DNA of 64,000 nt from Quercus robur (taxonomy: Eukaryota; Streptophyta; Magnoliopsida; Fagales; Fagaceae): positions 24,298,530-24,362,529 of the forward strand of contig NC_065543.1 in assembly GCF_932294415.1 (NCBI RefSeq), written 5' to 3'. The notes under the pieces are model-generated. The model searched no databases and was not told the DNA's origin. It worked only from the letters and a program-made list of their open reading frames with translations. Of the stretch, positions 22,095-34,600 are shown piece after piece. A program made the translations under genes and the position numbers. Every line of letters begins with the position of its first letter. Position 1 is the stretch's first letter.

Positions 22095-23400
22095 TTGAGT
22101 CTTAGAGACTAGAGTTCCAAGAGTAGGCAAATCTGAAATTCATGTGGGACTCAAATTTTTAAGACTCGAGTTCCTTAAAAGGAAACCGACTCTCTAATAT
22201 TTGAGTTCATTCCTAGAAAACACAGAAATTAACCAAGGATGGAGCTGTATACAAGAATGATGGAAGAGATAATAGTGTACACGGGGCTATGACCGAAAGT
22301 CTTCTTCACCATTACAGCTTTGATGGTTGTTGTTTATACAATAGTGTGTGGCATGTTCATTGCTCCTAAGGATTTCAATAAGCCTCCCATAATCACTGCC
22401 TCTGCCGCAACATTAGCAACAACTTCAACAACAGTTTTAGCAACTTGCAGTTGAAAAATTCTGCCAATGAAAAACTTGTTCATTTTGGGAGATCTAATTA
22501 AGTAACAACTCAAAGCTTATGATGGGTCTGACCCTAATAATAAGCCCATCTTGATGTCCATCAAAGGTCAAATCTATGATGTCTCAAGCTCCAAGCATTT
22601 ACCGTTTCTTTAATCTCTCTCAATTTTTTTTAATATTAATAGAATCCCAACTTAGTAAATAAACCCAATTTATTGTATTAGGCTTAAAGGAACTAAAAGA
22701 ACTTAAGACTTGAGTTCCATGTGGATTTTTTAATCCACATTAGCTCTGCCAACTATAGGAACTCGAAACTCTATATACTACTTTCGTGTTTGTGTGTTCT
22801 AATAAGTATTACTATTTCCTTAATAAAAAAAACTATTGGAACTCGAGACTTAGAGACTCGAGTTCCTTCAGTGAACTCAAAACTCTAAGACTCAAGATGC
22901 TACTTAATTAATACATTTGCTTTTTGAACATATAACGAAATTGTTTGCAAAAATTGCCTAAATGGTGTTAGAATTATAGTTAAGTGATTAAACTCATCAT
23001 TTCCTAATAGCTTAAGTTTTTTGGACAATCGGTAATTTAATATGGTATCAGAGCATGAGATCCTAAATTTGATTCTTGTCTTCACTCTACCTCCCATTTA
23101 AAATGTTAAATTCCCACTTGTTGGGCCCCTACTTATTAAGGGGAAAATCTGTGTATTTACTAAGTTGTTTCTAGGTTTTTTGTTTCAATGGAACTTGACA
23201 TTAATTAAGAGTGTCAATTTTCACTTAAAATTGTTTTGCACAAACTCGACATTAATTAAGAATGTTGAGTTCCACGTGTCAATTTTTATTTCGAAAAGCC
23301 ACATTAGTCATTGCCATAGTAGTAAAACACGCATGGAACTCGACACTACTAATATTGAGTTCCACGCAAAACTCAATATCACCAATGTCAAGTTTAAAAA
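22095..23400. repeat. Scattered GGAACTCGAG-type palindromes
   Basis: The clearest copy is 22838-22866: GGAACTCGAG, nine bases, CTCGAGTTCC. Related half sites or pairs occur near 22100, 22165, 22195, 22700, 22762, 22875, 23190, 23245 and 23336. The later ones read GGAACTCGACA and TGTTGAGTTCC or close variants. I do not recognise the family. Confidence 0.6.
22960..23135 (+). repeat. Repeat fragment containing an initiator-tRNA-Met-like site
   Basis: TGGTATCAGAGC at about 23043 equals the plant initiator tRNA-Met primer-site sequence. It is followed by TTTGATTCTTGTC (B-box-like) and CCCACTTGTTGGGCCCCTA. This is a common kind of plant dispersed repeat. No LTR is visible next to it. Confidence 0.45.
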
Positions 23401-23494
23401 AAAGGGTATTTTGTTAAATAGTTTCAAAATGGCTACATAGTTAAAAATAAATGTTAAATAATAATTTTTCCCTAAAATATGGTACTTCAGAACT

Positions 23495-23645
23495 GTAGGG
23501 GATTCTTATTTTTTATTTATTTTTTATTATTAATAGAGTTTCAACATATGACGTCCACTTTTAATGACTTTGTTATTTATCATTAGTCGATTTTTGATAT
23601 AGGCAGAGATTGAACCCAGATCTCTTATTCAGGAGGAGTTTGGAT
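23495..23645 (-). mobile_element. Dimeric SINE, family 2, 5'-truncated copy
   Basis: On the minus strand it reads GAATAAGAGATCTGGGTTCA, then ATCTCTGCCTA, then CTAATGATAAATAAC, and ends CATATGTTGAAACTC plus an AT-rich tail. This matches the second half of the copy at 9691-9884. Confidence 0.65.
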
Positions 23646-23954
23646 TTAATTTTAGGGAAAAAAAAGCAAGCATGATTGGGCTTGCAAAAGGCCTAACCCA
23701 TTTGACAATGAGATGAAAAAGAAAGGGTTTTGATATCTATTACTACTATTTAAGGGGCTTCCTCTGTTTGGATTCCTCAATTTTGATGCCTAAAATACCC
23801 TCATTATACTCACTTACAAGTTTTCAACTAACGGGGATAAATATGTAAATTAAAACTCCTATACCTTAAGACCTACAAACTCACATACACTTTGCCAATT
23901 TCTCTCATTCTTCTTCAGATTGAAAACATTCAGTTTAGCTCTACATCCCCTCCT

Positions 23955-23988
23955 TTCTTCTTCTTCTTCTTCTTCTTCTTCTTCTTCT
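23955..23988. repeat. (TTC)n microsatellite
   Basis: About eleven TTC units in a pyrimidine-rich stretch. Confidence 0.9.
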
Positions 23989-24329
23989 GCTTTCAGATTT
24001 GGTTTCTAAACAATTTAAACAGACTTTATCATAGGCTCCAACAGCTTTTCAGGTTCTATCTTTTGTAAGTTCCTCTTTCTTTTCTTTTCTTTTGTTTATC
24101 ATTAACTTTCTTTGATTCTTTTCTTTTGTTTATCATTGACTTTTTTGAGTTCTTACCTGCCATGGCAGCCAAGTATTCGTAGTTTGAGAAGTACTTACTT
24201 TTGGGTGAATGTGATTATGGATTTAATGGTGTTTAACAGTTACTTATTACCCATGGTTGACTTAAAAATTTCAAAATGGAGTATTTGTACTTGAACCGGC
24301 TACTTGAGAAAGGATATTGGTAAAGGTTC

Positions 24330-24381
<52 letters not shown>

Positions 24382-25603
24382 TTGGTCCTGAGGGGATTAC
24401 TTTACCCTACTAGGTTTGGTTTTTATTTTTTTATAGGAATTTATGTTACTTTTTTTAGGGGATTATGTTGCTACTTGGTTTCCCAATCAAACACAAACTC
24501 TAATAAAGTGTCTCAAAATCATTGATGGTGGATTTATAGTAAACTCTTTAATTAGTAACACTCACGCTAGCTACTTGGTTTGTTGATTAAAGTTTTTTTA
24601 TTTTTTATTTATTTTAAAATACTTGGTTTAACCCTAATTCTTTTATTTTCTTAGGTTGATGTACGCACAAGTTTATTGGATTGCATTGAGGAGGCATTGA
24701 CATGGAATATTAGATAAGTTCGGGTGAAATATTTTAAAAAAATTATTTAAAAAAAATTTCTTTTGTAATGGAAACTATATTTATCATTTGTATAATTCTA
24801 TGTGAAAATTCAATTTACATTTTTTTTATAAGTATTAATTTACTACTTCATAAAAACTGTTACGTACCTTTTCTCGATTTTAGCTCTTTTAAACTTTTGT
24901 TATGGACGTGTAGTAAGTGGCTAACTTTTAGGATTAAAAAACTAAAATTTTGGATTAAACAAAAATTGATAACTGTTATTAAATTTTTTTATAAAAGAAC
25001 AACAATACAAAAAAAAAAAAAAAGTTAGTTACAAAATTTTAAAATTTTCTTTTATTTACTTATGTTATGAATGTGTAGTAAGTGGCTAAATTTTAAGATT
25101 AGAAAACTACCCTGCAAATTATTAACTTTTTTCTTTTTTTCAAAAAAAAAAAAAAAAAAAAGAAGCTACTAAGCACGCATGAGCGAGGCTAATTTATTTT
25201 TAGATTTATACGAGGTGAGTGGAGGGAAGGAGTTAATTTTAACTTTTTTTTCCCTACCAAATCCCTTATCATTATCGCATTCGCACAACGCCTGAGAAAA
25301 TTTTCAACGCTTTGGTTCAGAACAAGCACTACGCTACGGTTTGGTTTCAACTTTAAGAACAGTCAAACTAGGTTTTGGGGTTGTATCCAATGTGTTTACT
25401 TCTATTTCTAACATTTTGATCAAAGCCCATGCCATGTGTAAGAAGAATTATGTCTATGGAGGGTGCACTCCAGGTGCTCGATCAAATGCCTGTGCCTAAT
25501 TTGGTTACTTTTTTCGTAGTGTAAGCCGAACCCATGACTATTCTTTGTCTTTAGTTCACAGATTTGGTTATAGTAGGCGGACGAATCATTCATCATTTAT
25601 TGG

Positions 25604-28600
25604 ATGGATTCTTCTTCTTGTACAAACAATACTAACACCAATAATAATAATAATAAGAAGAAGAAGAAGAAGAAGAGAGGCAGTTGTTATTGCATGATCT
25701 TGCCTCCTCATCCTCCTCCCAGTAAGAAAAACAAATCCGGAAAGGCAGCATTGCTTCATCTCAAACCTCTCATCTCCACATCTGAGTCTTCATCCCACTC
25801 TTCCATTTCCATCTCTCTTGAGCCAAATCGACCTTTCACCATTGGTCGCAGCACTCGCCACTGCAATTTAGTCTTTGATGACCGCCGTGTCAGCAACCAA
25901 CATTGCTTCATTCTCTTCGATGCTTCCCTTCTTAAGCTCTATCTTCTTGACGGGTCTTCTTTGAATGGAGTTTTTGTCAATGGGGTTAGGATTGGAAAAC
26001 CCGAGGAATTGTCTGCAGGCGATGAGGTTCTCCTTATTTGCGCCAAAAATCAGTGTCTTCGCATTGGTTTTATTATTCTAAGCATTGTTTTTGAGAATAA
26101 TGTGGAAGAGGATATGCTTGTTGTACAAGCGTGCAGCAATAATCGAAAAATTAACAAAAGGATTGTCGCTTATAATCCCATAGTTGGAAGGGTAGACTCT
26201 CTTCTAACTCGCTGTAGAAACATATTACAGAGTCATGACCCCATTTTGCATTTATGTGGTGCTGCTATTTACAATGACAATACGACTGATATTTCATCAT
26301 TGAATTCTTTGAGCAAAGACAACAATGCTCCTCATTTTGTTCCACCACCCGGGAAGAGTTTTTATTTGAATCGCCTTGAATTTATGCACCATACTCCATT
26401 GAGTCATAATCCTGTTGTTTCCTTGCTGGAACTTCTATACCCTGTGGAAAGCCTCTCACGATTGTTTATTGCGACATTTACAAGCGACATCTTATGGTAT
26501 GATTACCCTTATCTTTCCATACTTTGCCTTTTCTTTTATTATATTATGTTGTCTAGTCAAGGCTCCCACCTCCTGAACTTTTTAATGTTTTGAAGATAGT
26601 GGGCTCAGAGTTTATTTCTGTTACAGATTTGGTGTTAGGCTTCTAATTGTGTCAATCAAAGTCCCAAACTTATGAGATTGTCTCAATATATAACTCCTAT
26701 CCATATTTGTTTATCCATTTCCGTTATGTTGGGTTGTAACAAAGTATAGAAAAACTAGAAATTGATGATAAAATTTTATGTTTCACCTAGCTAATCAGTT
26801 TTGATTTTTTTTGGGTAATCACTTTCCCACTCCAAGTGAAGTTTTCTACTTTTCTCGGTTTAAACTTTAAACAGAGCCTTCTCTCTCTACCCTTTCTATT
26901 CAATGGCTAACAATTTGATTTCTGAACAAGCCCTAGGTGAAATACACAGCTTAATGAATGGTTTCCTACTTTCAATTGTTTAATTATTACCTAGACATAA
27001 ATGAATAACGGAGATGGACAAAGACTTCGAATTGAAATGCTTTCTTAAATTTGGGACAAATTAAAAAAATTAAAAACCTAGGATTTAATCTAAAACAAGG
27101 TATAAACTCTATGCGTTTTTATGTATACAGTCCCTTTCTATTTCATGAGTGGTAATGAATTTCATTGAAGAAAGCGCAAATAGGGGGCGCAACCCTACTA
27201 CACGGGATGTATATTGAACCTTTTTTTTTTTGGGTTTAAAATTTTAAATAATGCACCCATTCATTTTGGGTGTATATTGCTGTTAAGCTCCTTTTTTCTT
27301 TTGGTTTCCATTTTTATATTATGTGTTAACTCCTGTTGCTTTTCTGTTTATTGTTTTGAAGTCTAAGTAAGGTTTCATGATAGGTTTTTATCATATTGTG
27401 AGATTCCTTTCCATCTGCCAGTTACAATTGCATGCCATAACACTGAGAGATGCTGGAGTTCAGGCCCTGATAAAAGATCGTCTATTCCATACCCGGAATT
27501 TCCAAACTTAGTTGTAGTGTAAGTGTCATACTCTTGTTCTTCATTCTTTAAAGAGGAAATATGTGTGCTCAAATGCCAATGGGCTCCAGCTCAAGTGGTA
27601 AATCCATGGTTGGAGGGTGATTTCATGATTTTGGCAGCATGCCAAAGTGTATCTTTTATATTAATAATTTATACTTTTCTAATGTAGTCCATGGTTGTAA
27701 TAGGTATCCCCCATTCCCTGAGGCTATAGCTTTTGGTAAAGACTGCAAGAAACAAGGCATTGCTTGCCATCATCCAAAATTGCTTGTTTTACAAAGACAA
27801 GATAGTATTCGTGTTATCATTACTTCTGCTAATTTAGTGGCAAACCAGGTGAATACTAAGCCAAGGATCTTTTAATTTATGTTTTATGACGTGTTTGTTG
27901 CATATTTTGCTAATAACTTTGTTATGTGAAACGAAAGACCGTACTATATGTCAAGTACTTTGTGGCTGCTTAACAAGTATGATACCGAATTTGAATGTCT
28001 CTGTGTATACTGTACACTTATTATTGAAATATTCCGGGTAGTTCAAGAGTTTTAATCTCTTGAATGTTTGCCTGAGTTTTTTATGAAGGATTTGTAAGCC
28101 ATTATCTAACTCACTGGAAAGTTTAACTGGATTTGGTTGTGCCCTTTTTGTTTGATGCAATTATTTTGTATGTGTTTGCCTGATCTGGCAACCGATAGGA
28201 CTATGTTAAGTATGTCTTGTAAGATTGTGGCCTTGATGGTCTCTATTTGATTGCTATATCAAATAAATTAAAAAGGGTCAACTGCACAAGCATCACCGTA
28301 TGTTTTTAATTTTTGTGAGGAGCAAGAAAGGCCAGTGATGTAGAGGATAGGATTATCATATGTTTTAAATCATGCAACATTTTTTTTTGTTGTGTAATGC
28401 CCAAGTCTTTCAGGTTAATTCAAATGTTAACATGCAATGCATTAAAAGAAAAATTGGAAGACAAGAAACTGGAAGAAAATAATAATGGCTAAGCTCTAAC
28501 GTTTTGCAATTGATATTTGCCATTTTTGTTTGCAGCGTGCTAGAAATTTCAATAGAATGTGTGGTTTCTTGCTTTCCAATTTGAAGGAAAGCCTTTGGTA

Positions 28601-31600
28601 ATGGAGACTGATTTATATTTTTGCAGTTCTATTTTCTCATGTTAATTTTAGTTAGAGTTATCTTGGTAAAAACTGTTTTATTATTTATTTCTATATGTTT
28701 TATCTTTTGTATAGTGTCACTCATTGGTTGTTACGATTTTTCAGTGGAACAGAGTGACAAATACAGTTTGGTGGCAAGATTTCCCTCGCACAAGTTCACC
28801 TGACTATTCATCCCTTTTTAGCCATATTTATCATGGGGATACAAATAAAGATTCAAAACCTGACTTTGCTGCTCAGCTGGCTGGATTTATGGCGTCGCTT
28901 TTGACTGACGTACCCAGTCAGGCCCATTGGATTGTTGAGTTGACAAAGTATGACTTTGGAGGGGCTAAGGGACATCTAATTGCTTCAGTACCCGGGATTC
29001 ATTCTGACAGAGTTCCCTCTATGATTGAAACCATGCAATTCTTACCTGTGAGTGTCGTCATTTGTGTTGTGCTTGTGTTTCTCAATTGTAAAAAGCTGAT
29101 TTTATAATTGTTAAAATTTCCTTATCAGTTTAACTATACATGTATAATGTATTGATTTATTGGTTTGTTTGATTATAAGATTCTGACTTTTCTTGTATAT
29201 GAGTGTCTTTTTGGAAGTTGAACATCAACCTCAATCCTGGATACCAATCAAGCTTTTCCAATATTTTTTCATTCTATTGTATTTAAATCATAAGTTTGTC
29301 ACATTTTATTTCTAAATGTGCTGTGCATAGAAAGGATTTTTTTTTTTTTTTTTTTTTTCTCATAACTGGAAAGACTTGGCCACTGTGTGTGTTTGAAGGA
29401 TGTCTGGTAAGATGGGTTTAATTGTGTCATTTGGCTCTCATGACAGGCTAATCAAGCATTTAGTGTGAAATTCCTTGGTTTAGTTGAAGCATCTGTTGTT
29501 GGTTTAAGTCACCTATTTCGAACTGCAGCAGACTCAAATGGTGCACAGCTTAAGAAACTGGCTGCTTCTCTGAGGAAATCTTGTGAAAAAGCATATGGGG
29601 TTTTGGAGATTCTTTTAATAAGAAACAAAAATGTGCCTGCAGATGCAAATGCTGTGAGCGTTTTTGTTCCTAATCCCAATGAGTTCTCAAAGGGAGGTAA
29701 GATGTACAATGCTTTATTAGGTACATGTCTACTATATAGTTTTATGCTACCGGATGGTAAATAGGAGAAGATGTGTGTTTTTGGGGTTTGGTTAGTTACG
29801 GATTTCATAAGGGAATTGTATTTGGCTGTGTTGAGTGCTTGAAAATTTTATTTTATTGGCTCTCAGTCTACCTAGATTTTGTTTCTTCTTTCTCTTCTTC
29901 TTCATGCTTGGTACTGATTTTTTCTGCCTGCAAAATATAGGTGGGAAGAGAGAGAGAGGGGGGGTGGGGGGGAGGAAGTGGTGCCTATGTGTGTTCTGTT
30001 TACCATGGCTTTCCCCTGTTGTTCTATGAAACTAATTTATAATGATTAAAAAAGGGTTCTCTGTTGCGTTTCTATCATGATTTTGGGTGTTTTCCCATTG
30101 CACAATAACAATAGGTGTATTGGATATAATAACTCAATATAATAGGCATATCACCAGTAGCCGTTGGGGGTCGCTGTAGGGGAGGTACATTAATAACTCG
30201 ACTGCTAAATGCTTATCATTATCTTTATGGAGTAGGTATTTCTTGTGTATGGACTGCTCTCTGGTGGGGCTTAGTTGCAGTAGGCTTCGATTAGAAGATA
30301 ATCTGGGATAAAGGTAAAAGGGCCTCTGAGGTGTTATGATTTCCATGCTGCCTAAGATTTAGGTGCTATTGTCCCCTTGAACGAGAATAACATTAGAAAG
30401 CACTTGCCTTTATCATGATTGAGGCTCTCACATGGAACTAAAGAGAAGCTGATGCAGGGCAACCAGAACAATTGAACAGTAAAATTAAAAGATAGGAAAA
30501 TAAAGGAATATGATCTAGGAGTCAGCACCAAGGCCTGGCTTGGAGTCAACACCAAGCAGGAGAACTATTAGTAGTCAGTACCAAATAAACCAGAAGGCCA
30601 TTTTTTTCATTTATCAAAATATCAACTTACTCCAAAAGGGGTACAATAGATTGGTTATATAGGGAGAACTAAACTCTAGTTCAAATTAGGAAACTCTAAT
30701 TACCTTATTACAAAAATAACATTGCTTTCAAAAATTAAAATACTAATAGTGTAATAAACTACTAGGATTTCACATAAAAATACAATTGACTGGAAAACTT
30801 AGATAATACTCCCTATGTCCCAATTTGTTTGTCCTGTTTCAGAAATTTAATTTTTAAAGGGAACATCATTTATTGTTTTATCTGCTCTGTAAAAATGTAT
30901 GAGTTTCCAAAACTACTCTTAAATAAATTTATCAAAAAAGGTTTTGGAAATAATGTAGAAGTATAATAGGAACATTAGTAAATTAATGATTTTTAATAAC
31001 AGGACAATATTTTGGAACATCCCAAAATGGAATAAATGACAAAAATTGAGATGGAGGGAGTACTAAATTTAAATAATGGGAAAATTACAACTTAACCACT
31101 TGTGGTTGTTTAAAATTTAAGTTGTCTATCTGTGGTTTAAAATTTGGCACTTTGCCTACCTAAGGTCCATTCTGTTAGGGGTCCGCAACCCACTTTTGGA
31201 CTTTCTCCGATAAAAGCATAAAAAATATAACAAAACCAAAGAAAACAAGATCAAAGAGTGGCTTTGTAAAAATTTAGAAACTTGCTCAAGAACTTCAATA
31301 GAACACAAAAATTATCCAATTGAACTATTCTAGCTGATGCTAACACTCTCTACAACAATTATACATATCCAAAACCTACTAACCTTTCATACAAATTAGA
31401 ACAACAATACAACAGAACTAGCCAAACACAAAAAATAATCACTAATCAGAGATAATGGATGAAAAATTAGACAAAATCAGTGAAGAACAATGAAACATGA
31501 AACCTGAAACTCCAACCCCACCTCTCTATTCCTTCCTCCAACCCTCCATCTTTTCTCTTAACAAAACAACAAACCCACTAAAAAAATCCCAATACCTTTC

Positions 31601-34600
31601 TCTAAACAAAAACAACAAACCCACTTAAAAAATCCAAACTTTTTACATCATCTAATGATCTAGTCAAACGAAAACAAAAATAAGAAGTGAAAGTACCCAG
31701 CAATAGCATTGTGAACTGAACAAATGTGTGTTTTGTGCCCATCAAAATTAGAACACACTCAAATGGAACCCAAAAAATTCCAGGTGGTCCTTGTAGCAGA
31801 TTATGCTCCAAATTCCTATTGATACTATCGAGGATGAGATGGTGAAGATACCACCTCAACATAACCCGATCTTCACGTTACACGCCTTCAACAACACAAA
31901 TCTAACCTTCATGTTGTTTCCCCTTCTAATGCCAGATCGGAGAAAGAAAGCAGAGATAGAGAGGGAAAGCTTGAGGAAAGAATAGGAGCAAGGAGGCCCA
32001 CCACGGGTTTGGGTCGGCATGGGAGAGATTGGGTTTTAACAGATGGGGGGAAGGGAATGCCACTGCTGTTGGTGGCAGTGGCAATAAGCAATGGAGAACA
32101 AGCCTTTTAGGCTTTCGGCCAGTCCTGTTTGGCTGTATGTAGGAGAGAAAGAGAGGGAGAGAAATATGGTTACCTTGTGAGAGAGAGATAAATATCTTGT
32201 TGGTACAAATTGATATGATAGAGAGATAAAATAAAACATCATCTTTACAAGCCCAAATTGCCAGTTTTTGTGTTCCATCGAAGTTCTTGAACCAATTTTT
32301 ACAAAGAGCCACTCTTTGATCTTGTTTTCTTTGGTTTTGTTATGGTTTTTTTTTTGGTTCTGTTTTTGTTTTTGTTTTTAACGGAGAAAGTCTAGAAGCG
32401 GGTTATAGACCCCTAACGGAGCAGACCCTAGGTGGGCAAAATGCCAAATTTCAAACCACAGATAGACAACTTAAATTTCGGCCAAACCACAGATGTGTAA
32501 GTTGTAATTTGCCCTTAAATAAAAGTCTTCTTGTGTCTTCTCATCAGAAGCAGTTGCCTGAATAATTGGGCTCCCCCTTTGATGTGCAATAAAGCATTTT
32601 TGTTTTTGTTTTGGTTTTGTGGTAAATGTAATTTTATTTAAAATTTATCTAATTCTAGCGATTATGTGGAAGTGGAGCCATGGACGATCTTATCCTAGCT
32701 CAGGATAGTTTTTCTTGTTAGCATATTTGTCAGTACTGTTATCTTTATCTTTCTTCAATGTGTGTTTAAAATTATAATTATTCATGTTGTTAGCTAATCA
32801 ATTTCTTTGTTTCTTGCACTAGATTGCATGCAGCTTGGCTTTCTGCCTAGAAATGTTGCAAAGTGGGTTTCTCCACTCTGGGATATTGGATTCTTCAGAT
32901 TTTCTGGATATGTTTGTCCTAAAGAAGCCCTTGCAGCTGCTTTAGGCAGAAACAGTGTGAAAGTACAATTGATACTGCATGTGTCTCAGGCATGCTATTT
33001 CTGCTATTTATTGGACATTTTATTTGATATGCAACTTGCAGCTTTATATAAATGGTGGCATTTTCAGTTTTGAAGTATCTACAAAAGACAAGGTGTTGAC
33101 TTGTGCAGGGGCCTCATTTTCAAGATATATCAAGAATGATGCAACCTGAACATGTGATTTCATTATGCTCTCTCATTGCTTCAGTTCAAAGGTGTTCAGG
33201 CTTATGGCGATTGCAGGAGGTAATGGTAAATTCTAGATGAGGTTTTTTTGGAATGAACAATGGGGGGCTTAGAAATCTTAGGAGGGCTGTGGATCTTCTC
33301 ATTAATAGTTGACACAGAACATGTTTAAATTTTCTAGTGAGGCTTTGAAATAAATTGAAGGGTTGGTTTGAGACTTCAAAATGGTGGCAAGTATCTTTAA
33401 ATTTGTAAATCCATTGTTTCAGACAATGGAGTTTTTAGATCTGGTGTCCTAAATAATTAAAACAACCCAAAGAATTTGCTTGATTAATAAGTTGGTTGCA
33501 TCAATCAGTTCGGTTTGGTGAACCTCTATTCTGTTACATTATTTTCAGAAGACTTGATATATATCTTCTAATTTGCTTCATTTCTACTAGGTCTTAGGTC
33601 AATATAAATGGCCAGAATCATTAGAGTCTGATTTTATCTATGGTAAGTGTATTTTGCGCAATTTTAATTTTTATGCCAACGTTTTTAAAAATATTTCCTT
33701 TCTAACATTTTCTTCTTCTTTTTTTAAGGTGCATCCTCCATTGGGTCATCAATGAGTTCACAATTTCTAGCTGCATTCTCAGCAGCTTCTGGAAAGAGAT
33801 CATTGCAATCCTTTGAGTCTGAAGAGTCCGATCCAGAGGTGACTTATTAACTTTTTTGATTTTCTATAAACATGCTTGAAAATTTGAAGATACATTGATT
33901 TTAGCTGTTCACTTGTACTCTTGATAGTGGGGCTGCTGGAGTGCTAGTCAAGAATCAAAATGTCCATCCATCAGGATCATTTTTCCCACAATTGAACGGG
34001 TGAAAAATGCATGTAATGGAATCTTGCCTTCAAAACGCGTTCTTTGCTTCTCAGAGGTATGGCAGCTCTCAATAGATTATTTATCTGATTTTCTTTTCGC
34101 TATCCTGTTTATAAGTTGAGTATTAAATGGGTGAGGTTATGGGTTCAAGGCCCACAAGATGCATGTATAACTTACCAAAAAATAAAAAAATAAATGGGCT
34201 ATGTTGGGGTTGAATCCTGGTTGGTCAATAAGCTGGTCTTATGGCTGCATTTAAAGGCATTGGCAGCTACAAGTTGGATGGGATCCTAGGAAAAGAGAGG
34301 GAACGGGATATCATAGTTATCTTTATATTTCAAGCTTAATACTCCCATATACCTGAAAAAGCCTATATTAAAATTGCAAAAGATTCTCCTCCTTTTTGTT
34401 TATGCACCTATAAACTAATTTCCATATTGTCTAATCCATGATGATTAGTATAATCAACTGTTCATTTGATTGGAATATCCATAGTTATTAATTATATCTC
34501 GCACATGATACATTAGTATGTTACATATAAGTTTGTATGTAGAATTTTCCATATTTCTCATAAGACTGGCCATACAGCTTGTGTTCTAACATATAACTTA

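Larger units (their letters stand above)
22022..25603. other. Gene-poor AT-rich spacer with palindromic repeats
   Basis: I see no supported gene. The first 1.4 kb carries repeated GGAACTCGA/TCGAGTTCC motifs. Then come SINE remnants, a TTC microsatellite near 23955, a (TA)n near 24334 and poly(A/T) tracts. The last 300 bases are the likely promoter and 5' UTR of the gene at 25604. Confidence 0.5.
29697..32822 (+). other. Intron 5 of the TDP1-type gene
   Basis: This 3.1-kb intron has a GGTAAG donor and a CACTAG acceptor. It contains a Stowaway MITE and a Mutator-like element back to back (30809-32514). The rest is AT-rich with no other gene. Confidence 0.8.
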
